Assembly (NCBI GenBank): GCA_937896295.1
Contig: CALBME010000151.1
Coordinates: forward strand, 1-5,640
DNA: 5,640 bases
Direction: 5' to 3'
DNA from: an uncultured Micavibrio sp.
GTDB lineage: Bacteria; Pseudomonadota; Alphaproteobacteria; Micavibrionales; UBA1664
In this document: positions 1 to 5,636 of the stretch, one piece after another
Layout: each line of letters starts with the position of its first letter
Numbering within the stretch: position 1 is the first letter of the stretch
Notes under the pieces: model-generated
Told to the model about the DNA's origin: nothing
What the model saw: only the letters and a program-made list of their open reading frames with translations
The model's database searches: none
Program-made: the position numbers and the translations under genes

Positions 1-1987
1 TTTCATTCAGGCGCTTGGCCAGTTTGAGCGCCGTTTGCCCGCCGAGCTGCACGATGACGCCATAGGGTTTTTCGTATTCGATGATCTCCCAGAGGTGTTC
101 CCAGAAAACGGGTTCGAAGTAGAGTTTATCGGCAATGTCGAAATCGGTGGAAACGGTTTCGGGGTTGCAGTTGATCATGATGGCTTCGTAGCCGGATTCC
201 TTGATCGCCTGCAAACCATGCACGCAGCAATAATCGAATTCGATGCCCTGGCCGATGCGGTTGGGTCCGCTTCCCAGTACGATGATCTTTTTCTTATCGG
301 AAACAATGCTTTCGTTGCTCGGAAGTTTATTTTCGTTAACCGGTTTGCTTTCAAAGGTCGAATAGAAGTAAGGTGTCTTGGCCTCGAACTCAGCGCTGCA
401 GGTATCCACCATCTTATACACACGGGTCAGTCCCATCGCTTTTCTTTTTTCATAGATGGTTTCCTCATCTTCCTCCTGTATGATGTTGGCGATCTGCTTA
501 TCGCTGAAGCCAAGCAGTTTGGCTTCCCGCAGCAGGGCGTCGGGCAGGGTGTTCAGTTCGTATTTGGCCAGCTCCTTTTCGCAATCGCATATTTTCTGGA
601 TCTGGTAGATGAACCAGCGGTCGATCTTGGTGCTTTCGCAGATGCGTTTAACACTGGCGCCTGCCATCAGGGCATCCTTGATACGGAAGATGCGGTCCCA
701 TTTCGGCGTTTTGATGTATTCCAGCAATCCTTCGGTGTGCATGAGGCTCTTGCCGTAGTAACCCAAACCAACCACTTCGTTCTCCAGGCTCTGGCAGGCC
801 TTCTGTACCGCTTCGGCGAAACTTCTTCCGATACCCATTACCTCACCCACGCTCTTCATGGAAAAACCAAGTGTGTCTTTCGCTCCCTTGAATTTATCAA
901 AGTTCCAGCGGGGGATCTTTACGATTACGTAGTCGAGCGCCGGTTCAAAATAGGCCGATGTTGATTGGGTGATCTGGTTCTTCAGTTCATCGAGGTTATA
1001 CCCGATGGCCAGTTTCGCGGCGATCTTGGCGATGGGGTAGCCGGTGGCCTTGCTGGCCAGGGCCGAAGAGCGGCTCACGCGGGGGTTGATCTCCACCACG
1101 ATCAGTTCTTCGGTTTGCGGGTTGAGGGCGAACTGCACGTTGCAACCGCCGGCAAAGTTGCCGAGGTTACGCATCATGCTGATGGCCGTATTGCGCATGC
1201 GCTGGTAGGCCGTATCGCTCAATGTCATGGTAGGCGCCACTGTGATCGAATCGCCGGTATGCACGCCCATCGGATCGATGTTTTCGATCGAACACACGAT
1301 GATGCAGTTGTCGTTTTTATCGCGCACGACTTCCATCTCGTATTCTTTCCAGCCAAGGACGGATTCCTCGACCAGAACCTCGTGCACCGGCGAGGCATCG
1401 AGGCCTTCGCGCACGATCTGTTCGAACTGCTGGCGGTTATAGGCGATGCCGCCGCCCGTGCCGCCCAGCGTGAAGGAGGGGCGGATGACCGCAGGAATGC
1501 CGACTTCGGCCAGCGCGTCGATGCCCTCGGCCAGCGTTTTGACCAGCCGCGACTTGGGAGAGGAAAGCCCGATTTCATCCATGCAGTCACGGAACAGCAG
1601 GCGGTCTTCGGCCTTGCGGATGGCTTCGCGGTTGGCGCCGATCAGTTCGATGCCAAGGCGGTCCAGCGTGCCGTCATCGGCCAGCGCCAGCGCCGTGTTC
1701 AGGGCGGTCTGGCCGCCCATGGTCGGCAGCAGTGCGTCGGGTTTTTCGATTTCAAGAATGCGCGCGACGATGCCGGGCGTGATCGGTTCGATATAGGTCG
1801 CATCCGCCAGGTTCGGATCGGTCATGATCGTCGCCGGGTTGGAATTGATGAGAATGATGCGGTACCCCTCGGCCTTGAGGGCCTTGCACGCCTGCGTGCC
1901 GGAATAGTCGAATTCACAGGCCTGGCCGATAATAATGGGTCCCGCGCCGATGATGGCGATGGATTTGATATCTGTACGTTTTGGCAT
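1..1987 (-). CDS. carB: Carbamoyl-phosphate synthase large subunit, N-terminal 662 codons (3' end outside window)
   Basis: This is the ammonia-using synthetase subunit that makes carbamoyl phosphate from bicarbonate, two ATP and ammonia delivered by CarA, feeding arginine and pyrimidine synthesis in the cytoplasm. I translated the minus strand codon by codon and found one open frame from ATG at 1987 to the window edge, with no frameshift. It opens MPKRTDIKSI, then GAGPIIIGQACEFDYSG (residues 14-30). The first ATP-grasp site falls on exact E. coli numbering: R129, R169, G175-G176, E208, E215, Q285, E299, N301 and R303. The oligomerisation domain spans about 400-550, and the second synthetase half begins near 566 with IIVLGSGPNRIGQGIEFDY (568-586). 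The family is usually about 1,070 residues, so roughly 60% is present. Oddity: codons 1 to about 250 read as proteobacterial and GC-rich, while later codons read as Bacteroidota-like and lower in GC. carA is not next to it in this window. The long plus-strand open frames over this region are antisense shadows. Confidence 0.97.
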   Translation of the reverse strand, partial: MPKRTDIKSIAIIGAGPIIIGQACEFDYSGTQACKALKAEGYRIILINSNPATIMTDPNLADATYIEPITPGIVARILEIEKPDALLPTMGGQTALNTALALADDGTLDRLGIELIGANREAIRKAEDRLLFRDCMDEIGLSSPKSRLVKTLAEGIDALAEVGIPAVIRPSFTLGGTGGGIAYNRQQFEQIVREGLDASPVHEVLVEESVLGWKEYEMEVVRDKNDNCIIVCSIENIDPMGVHTGDSITVAPTMTLSDTAYQRMRNTAISMMRNLGNFAGGCNVQFALNPQTEELIVVEINPRVSRSSALASKATGYPIAKIAAKLAIGYNLDELKNQITQSTSAYFEPALDYVIVKIPRWNFDKFKGAKDTLGFSMKSVGEVMGIGRSFAEAVQKACQSLENEVVGLGYYGKSLMHTEGLLEYIKTPKWDRIFRIKDALMAGASVKRICESTKIDRWFIYQIQKICDCEKELAKYELNTLPDALLREAKLLGFSDKQIANIIQEEDEETIYEKRKAMGLTRVYKMVDTCSAEFEAKTPYFYSTFESKPVNENKLPSNESIVSDKKKIIVLGSGPNRIGQGIEFDYCCVHGLQAIKESGYEAIMINCNPETVSTDFDIADKLYFEPVFWEHLWEIIEYEKPYGVIVQLGGQTALKLAKRLNE

Positions 1988-1990
1988 GGG

Positions 1991-2020
1991 CTTCAGGCCT
2001 TTGAATGTGTGGTCCTGAAG
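1991..2020 (-). promoter_or_regulatory. Hairpin in the carB leader overlapping a candidate ribosome binding site
   Basis: Bases 1991-1997 (cttcagg) and 2014-2020 (cctgaag) are a perfect 7-bp inverted repeat. Pairing continues for two more base pairs (1998-1999 with 2011-2012) if base 2013 is bulged, leaving an 11-nt loop. In the carB mRNA the 3' arm ends three bases before the ATG. The only purine-rich ribosome-binding candidate, AAAGG (2002 to 1998, 10 nt from the ATG), lies partly in the loop and partly in the stem. The pairing is seen directly. A role in limiting carB translation is inference. Confidence 0.35.
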
Positions 2021-2030
2021 TGAACTTGAT

Positions 2031-2048
2031 AGGGGGTTGGAACCCCCT
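2031..2048. repeat. Perfect GC-rich palindrome between the kinase gene and carB
   Basis: Bases 2031-2038 (agggggtt) and 2041-2048 (aaccccct) are perfect inverted arms around two bases; as RNA this would be a 7-bp stem with a 4-nt loop. Read on the minus strand, no T-run follows it, so it is a poor intrinsic terminator for the kinase gene. On the plus strand a five-T run (2057-2061) follows after an 8-base gap, but no plus-strand gene ends here. It could be a dispersed REP-like palindrome, an mRNA-stabilising stem or a weak attenuator ahead of carB. Confidence 0.6.
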
Positions 2049-2082
2049 GTGCAACCTTTTTCGAAAACTTATGCCGCCAAAA

Positions 2083-2952
2083 TCAGAAGAACGGCTTCAG
2101 GGGGGCCAAAACCGGGCTTTTCAGCGCATCTTCAAGGTATTGTTTCAGGCGCGGAACGACGTCTGGCGCGGCATTGGGGATGTTCCGGATCTGGCCCACA
2201 ACCCGGGCATGGAACTGTGCGGCCATGACCACATACCAGTCATCAAACCCATCCTGCCATGCCGGGGGCAGGCCGTCCTTGAACCGCTGCTTCAGTTCGG
2301 CCTTCAGGCCAGGGGCGACATCGCGCCGGGCATCTTCCAGAAGGTTGACGATGTCATAGGTAAAGGGCGCGATCTGCGCCGCCTGAAAATCAAGGATGCC
2401 GATGCGTTTGATCCCGGCGCGCGCGGGTAGCCAGTGCAGGTTCCCGGCCTTGTAATCCATATGCGAAAAACAGTGGGGCGCAGGTGCAAGCGTGGATTCG
2501 ATCCGATCCCACGCGGCCAGCCACGCCGGATCGGACGAAAAAAGCGCAAGCTTTTTGTAGATATACCCGTCCTTGTACGACACAGCAGGCACCGGACATG
2601 TCCGCAGAACCCCGAGAGCATCGACGGCGGTGCGATAGGCGTCATGTTCGATGGCGGGTGCATCGATGGGCGTATCGCCGAAATCTTCCATCAGCATGAA
2701 GCCCGGTGCGCTTGCGTATACCTGCGGCGCTGACAGGCCGAGCGCGTGTAAAGACCCGGCCAGCCGCGCGAAATCCTCAAGGTCGTGACCGGGAATGGCG
2801 ACCGGCGCATGCACTGCGACAGCCGTTTCACCCGATGCCCTGGTCAGACGCCAGTAATGACGCGGCGACCAGTCGGGCGTGATGGCGGAGATGCGGGCAT
2901 CGGCCCAGTCGGTGGCGGATAAAAAAGCGGACAGGGGCGCAGGCATGGTCAT
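2083..2952 (-). CDS. AmgK-like aminoglycoside-phosphotransferase-fold sugar kinase
   Basis: This cytoplasmic kinase belongs to the APH/choline-kinase fold, closest by eye to AmgK, the anomeric kinase that phosphorylates N-acetylmuramic acid and N-acetylglucosamine in the cell-wall recycling route bypassing de novo UDP-MurNAc synthesis. Visible motifs in order are: SPRHYWRL (29-36), matching the family's N-lobe SFRRYYRL-type motif; GFMLMEDFGD (84-93), the hinge; the catalytic loop HMDYKAGN (164-171) with D166 and N171; the metal-binding DFQ (188-190); and YDIVNLLEDARRDV (199-212). As I recall the family, the usual beta-3 lysine is absent from it too, so its absence here is not decay. The 289 residues are somewhat shorter than the typical 330 or so. 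A second ATG two codons in (2946) is equally possible, and neither has a strong ribosome binding site. murU and tsaE, frequent neighbours in alphaproteobacteria, are not adjacent, so the substrate is uncertain; another small-molecule kinase role is possible. Confidence 0.85.
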   Translation of the reverse strand: MTMPAPLSAFLSATDWADARISAITPDWSPRHYWRLTRASGETAVAVHAPVAIPGHDLEDFARLAGSLHALGLSAPQVYASAPGFMLMEDFGDTPIDAPAIEHDAYRTAVDALGVLRTCPVPAVSYKDGYIYKKLALFSSDPAWLAAWDRIESTLAPAPHCFSHMDYKAGNLHWLPARAGIKRIGILDFQAAQIAPFTYDIVNLLEDARRDVAPGLKAELKQRFKDGLPPAWQDGFDDWYVVMAAQFHARVVGQIRNIPNAAPDVVPRLKQYLEDALKSPVLAPLKPFF

Positions 2953-2982
2953 GCCCCATCATGCGGCAAAAGGCCGGAAGCT

Positions 2983-3402
2983 TTAACGGTCTTTTTTAGG
3001 TTTCTGACGGGATTTGGCCGCCATGAGATGGATGGCGTCGATGTGATCCTGGCTGGCGGCCTTGCGGGCAGGGACGGGCGCCGCGCTTTCATGGCCGAAT
3101 TTGGCCGCATGTTCCGAGACAAAAGAGCGCAGCATCTCTTTCCCGAAACTGCCTTCCTTCTTCGGTTTACCGGTCGTTTTTTTGGTCCGGGCGGCGGGTG
3201 TTTCCTCCCCTTTCAGGGCCCGGTCCACGGCACGGTCGACGGCATAGGCGACGATACCGTTCCAGTGCGGACGGGTTAACTCCATCAAAAGCTTGGGGTC
3301 TTCGTAGAACCACGCCTGAATCTGGCGGCGGGCCTTGGCGGCATTGCCGCCCGCAAGGCGTAAGGCTTCAGAAACCCGTTGGTCGGCATGGTCGCGCGTC
3401 AT
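2983..3402 (-). CDS. Small basic conserved-type protein of unknown function (139 aa)
   Basis: I do not recognise a named family, although the N-terminal wording resembles hypothetical proteins I recall from alphaproteobacteria. Three parts are visible. Residues 1-63 form a compact, probably helical domain including ALRLAGGNAAKARRQI (13-28) and a WFYEDPKLL...RPHWNGIVAYAV stretch (31-55). Residues 64-84 are a lysine-rich low-complexity linker. Residues 85-139 hold SFGKEMLRSFV (85-95) and a basic tail, HIDAIHLMAAKSRQKPKKDR (120-139). The GGNAAKA element looks superficially like a Fis-type helix-turn-helix, which with the positive charge hints at nucleic-acid contact; this is weak inference. The frame stays open upstream to a GTG at 3483, but I chose the ATG at 3402 because the upstream 27 codons look noncoding, a GAGGG ribosome site precedes it, and a promoter candidate lies within the extension. 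It ends 30 bp before the kinase gene and is probably cotranscribed with it. Confidence 0.8.
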   Translation of the reverse strand: MTRDHADQRVSEALRLAGGNAAKARRQIQAWFYEDPKLLMELTRPHWNGIVAYAVDRAVDRALKGEETPAARTKKTTGKPKKEGSFGKEMLRSFVSEHAAKFGHESAAPVPARKAASQDHIDAIHLMAAKSRQKPKKDR

Positions 3403-3405
3403 GAT

Positions 3406-3410
3406 CCCTC
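3406..3410 (-). promoter_or_regulatory. Ribosome binding site deciding the ATG at 3402
   Basis: Read on the minus strand, GAGGG lies three bases before the ATG at 3402. The spacing is short, but it is the best purine match near any candidate start. The GTG at 3483 has none, and the ATG at 3462 has only AAGG about 11 bases away. This supports the 139-residue form over longer ones. Confidence 0.45.
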
Positions 3411-3416
3411 GACTAT

Positions 3417-3444
3417 GACATATTTTTTTGGAAAAAGGAATCAA
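3417..3444 (-). promoter_or_regulatory. Candidate sigma-70-type promoter for the minus-strand genes
   Basis: On the minus strand, TTGATT (3444 to 3439) and TATGTC (3422 to 3417) are separated by 16 bp of A/T-rich sequence. The -35 box is good and the -10 box mediocre. Transcription would begin near 3410, giving a leader of only about 8 nt before the ATG at 3402, which is tight. The alphaproteobacterial consensus is looser than that of E. coli, so this is a suggestion only. Confidence 0.3.
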
Positions 3445-3461
3445 CCGGCACCCTAAGGCCA

Positions 3462-3490
3462 TGGTGAGATTAACCTTTTTCACTTATAAT
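3462..3490 (+). promoter_or_regulatory. Candidate promoter for the pseudokinase gene
   Basis: A perfect TATAAT lies at 3485-3490 in the A/T-rich divergent gap, 31 bp before the start codon. At 17-bp spacing the -35 position reads TGGTGA (3462-3467), matching TTGACA at only three of six positions. The predicted start of transcription near 3497 gives a leader of about 25 nt. The whole 119-bp gap (3403-3521) would then hold both divergent promoters. Confidence 0.4.
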
Positions 3491-3497
3491 TTCAGTC

Positions 3498-3512
3498 TTA
3501 GAAGGAATCTAA
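3498..3512 (+). promoter_or_regulatory. Small leader hairpin presenting the ribosome binding site of the pseudokinase gene
   Basis: TTAGA (3498-3502) and TCTAA (3508-3512) are perfect 5-bp arms around the loop AGGAA. The purine-rich GAAGGA (3501-3506) is the best Shine-Dalgarno match but sits 15 nt from the ATG at 3522, which is far; AAAGA (3511-3515) is nearer but weak. The stem is A/U-rich and marginal in stability. Confidence 0.3.
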
Positions 3513-3521
3513 AGACATAAT

Positions 3522-5636
3522 ATGGCCAAGGATAAAAAGCTCCCGGTCCCCGAGGTGGTAGAACCCGCCGCCGATGTCACCACCGCCGATGTGGGCGGCT
3601 CGGCATTCAAGGTCACGCTGCCCAAGGGTACGATGATGTTCGGGGAGTCGATTGAAATCGACCTCAACACCCGCCTGCCCAAATATTCCAATGCCTATAG
3701 CGGCGCCTATGCCGCGAAATCGAACGGGCCCGACGGGCGCGATTTCATCGCCTATGTGTGCGAACCGCAATACACGCCGCGCAACCGCCTTGGGCCCGCC
3801 TATGCCACCATCGCCAACCCCGGGCTTGTGCGCCTGATCGGGTCGGGCATCGGCAGAATGCCGGATCACGGCATCAATCGTTTCGTCTTCCTGTATGAAA
3901 ACAGCCTCGGCAAACCGATTGTCGAGAGCGACCAGTACCTGTGCGGCGGCATGAAAAGCGAACGTACGATGGAAAAAATCGTCGTGCCGATGATCAGCGT
4001 TCTGAAAGACCTGCGCAATCACGACATCGTTCACGGCGCGATACGCGCCACGAACCTGTTCGACGGCGGCAAGGACAATTACGACCACGTCGTGCTGGGT
4101 GAATGCCTGTCGCTGCCGCCATCCATGGCGCAGCCCATGATTTACGAGCCCTACGACCGCGCCATGGCGCAGCCGACCGGCCGCGGTCTTGGCACGAACC
4201 AGGATGATTTGTACGCGCTGGGCGTGACCATCGCGCTTTTGCTGCGCACGAAAGACCCGATGAAGGGCAAATCGGACGCTGAAATCCTGCAAAGCAAAAT
4301 GCAGTACGGAACGTATTCGACCCTTTTGGGATCGGATGAACATTTCTCAAGCGGCATGCTGGAATTGCTGCGCGGTCTTCTGCACGACGACCGCAGCGCA
4401 CGCTGGACGCTGGACGAGGTGTTGAGCTGGATGGACGGGCGGCGCCTGTCGCCCAAGCAGTCGGCCAAGAAGCTGCGCGCGGCGCGTCCGCTGGAATTCA
4501 ATACCAAAACCTATTCCTTCCCCGCCGCGCTTGCGCGCGATCTGTACCAGCGCCCGCCCGAGGCGGTGCAACTGATCGAAAACGGCGATCTGTACCAGTG
4601 GATCAAACGATCGCTGGACGATGAATTGATGCTCAACCGTTTCGAAAGCGCGGTGAAGTCCGCCGACGAACAGGGGCGTGGCACCGGCTACTGGGACCGT
4701 CTTCTGGCGCGCATGGCCATCTGCCTCGATCCCGAAGGCCCGATCCGCTACAAGAATATTTCGGTCACGGGCGAGGGAATATCGACCGCGTTGGCCGAGG
4801 CGTTCGTCACCAACCAGAACCTGCCCACCTATGCCGAACTATTTTCGGGCACGTTGCTGTCCTACTGGATGACGACGCTGACGGACCTCAACCATGACAT
4901 GGCCAACTTCGTCACGCGTTTCGACGCATGCCGAAACTACATCAAGCAACCCGGCCCCGGTTTCGGCCTTGAGCGTATCCTGTATTTCCTCAACCCCGAC
5001 GTGCATTGCCTGTCGCCGGTCATCAGCCGCTATTACGCGCGCAGCCCGGAGGAGTTTTTGCAGGCCTGCGAAGATCTCGCATCCGACCCGGCCCGCCGCC
5101 CGCCCCGCCTGATGGATCGTCACTCCATCGCGTTTCTGTGCGTGAAAGACCGCAAAGTGGCCGAGCCGTATATTTACGACCTTTCGTCCAATGAACCGTA
5201 CCGTTATGCGCTGGGCACGCTGCAATGTCTGGCCGCCATCCAGCGTTATTACCGCCAGCCCATGCTGAAAAACCTGACGCAGTGGATGGCTGATTTCATC
5301 GAGCCTGTCTTTGACCGGTTCCATGACCGTGATGTCCGCCGCGACCTGCGCAAGAAGATCAACGAGGTGCGCGACAAGGGCGATCTGGGCAAGTTGCTGG
5401 CCATCATCGACAACGCGGAACTGCTGCGCACGGATCTGCTGCATTTCCGTCAGGCGATGCGTAATTACCGCGCGCTGGTGGCGGAAAAGGAAAACCTGTC
5501 GGTGCGCGTCAACGAAAGCCAGTTTTATGGCCGCCGGGAAGGGCGCGAAACATCCGTTCTGGTGGCCGGTGTCGTGGCGACCCTGATGATCACGGGAATC
5601 GTCATCCTGTATTTAAGCGGCGCGAGGATTTTATAA
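3522..5636 (+). CDS. Tail-anchored protein-kinase-like protein, predicted pseudokinase (704 aa)
   Basis: This protein has a kinase-like fold that probably cannot catalyse phosphotransfer. The N-lobe covers about 27-165. Its beta-3 strand reads FIAYVCEPQYTPR (75-87), with no VAIK-type lysine. The catalytic-loop position is HGAIRATN (171-178): alanine replaces the catalytic Asp, although His and Asn remain. The DFG position reads VLGECLS (191-197). The C-lobe scaffold is kept: YEP (208-210) at the APE position, DDLYALGV (228-235) for subdomain IX, and LLHDDRSARWTLDEVL (286-301) for subdomain XI. Residues about 310-675 are mostly helical and unassigned, ending in a charged stretch that could be coiled-coil (about 596-673). 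A single hydrophobic segment (678-698), preceded by RREGRE and followed by only SGARIL, makes a tail anchor with the bulk in the cytoplasm. No signal peptide is present. The start is the first ATG after the promoter candidate. It is divergent from the minus-strand genes and apparently coupled to a gene at 5637. A scaffold or allosteric regulator is my inference; residual atypical activity is not excluded. Confidence 0.85.
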   Translation: MAKDKKLPVPEVVEPAADVTTADVGGSAFKVTLPKGTMMFGESIEIDLNTRLPKYSNAYSGAYAAKSNGPDGRDFIAYVCEPQYTPRNRLGPAYATIANPGLVRLIGSGIGRMPDHGINRFVFLYENSLGKPIVESDQYLCGGMKSERTMEKIVVPMISVLKDLRNHDIVHGAIRATNLFDGGKDNYDHVVLGECLSLPPSMAQPMIYEPYDRAMAQPTGRGLGTNQDDLYALGVTIALLLRTKDPMKGKSDAEILQSKMQYGTYSTLLGSDEHFSSGMLELLRGLLHDDRSARWTLDEVLSWMDGRRLSPKQSAKKLRAARPLEFNTKTYSFPAALARDLYQRPPEAVQLIENGDLYQWIKRSLDDELMLNRFESAVKSADEQGRGTGYWDRLLARMAICLDPEGPIRYKNISVTGEGISTALAEAFVTNQNLPTYAELFSGTLLSYWMTTLTDLNHDMANFVTRFDACRNYIKQPGPGFGLERILYFLNPDVHCLSPVISRYYARSPEEFLQACEDLASDPARRPPRLMDRHSIAFLCVKDRKVAEPYIYDLSSNEPYRYALGTLQCLAAIQRYYRQPMLKNLTQWMADFIEPVFDRFHDRDVRRDLRKKINEVRDKGDLGKLLAIIDNAELLRTDLLHFRQAMRNYRALVAEKENLSVRVNESQFYGRREGRETSVLVAGVVATLMITGIVILYLSGARIL
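5624..5628 (+). promoter_or_regulatory. Ribosome binding site for the gene starting at 5637
   Basis: GAGGA lies inside the last codons of the pseudokinase gene, eight bases before the ATG at 5637. This is good spacing and supports a cotranscribed downstream gene. Confidence 0.45.

Noticed and set aside
35..2023. Two long plus-strand open frames (35-964 and 965-2023) opposite carB.
   Set aside because: They are antisense shadows in GC-rich coding DNA; the minus strand encodes an unmistakable CarB throughout, and the products resemble no family.
2031..2061. Intrinsic terminator for a plus-strand transcript (GC stem followed by a five-T run).
   Set aside because: The T-run is eight bases from the stem, and no plus-strand gene ends upstream of it.
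2434..2733. Plus-strand 99-codon open frame opposite the sugar kinase.
   Set aside because: It lies wholly within a well-supported minus-strand gene, has no recognisable domain, and has a biased composition.
3403..3483. N-terminal extension of the small basic protein to the GTG at 3483 or ATG at 3462.
   Set aside because: The extra residues look unlike the rest, the GTG has no ribosome site and the ATG only a distant AAGG, and the stretch overlaps the probable promoter region.
3470..3484. Possible CtrA cell-cycle regulator site (TTAA, seven bases, TTAA) suggested by TTAACC.
   Set aside because: The second half-site is missing: seven bases after TTAA (3470-3473) the sequence reads CACT.
4123..4174. 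A 13-bp direct repeat (4123-4135 and 4162-4174) giving MAQP twice, 13 codons apart, in the pseudokinase activation-segment region.
   Set aside because: Only four residues repeat and the rest of the two units differ, so there is no convincing tandem duplication.
3498..5444. Long minus-strand open frames (3498-4343, 4839-5444) opposite the pseudokinase gene.
   Set aside because: Their products are His/Arg/Val-rich in the way typical of antisense reading of GC-rich genes, they have no ribosome sites, and the plus-strand frame has clear kinase-fold landmarks.
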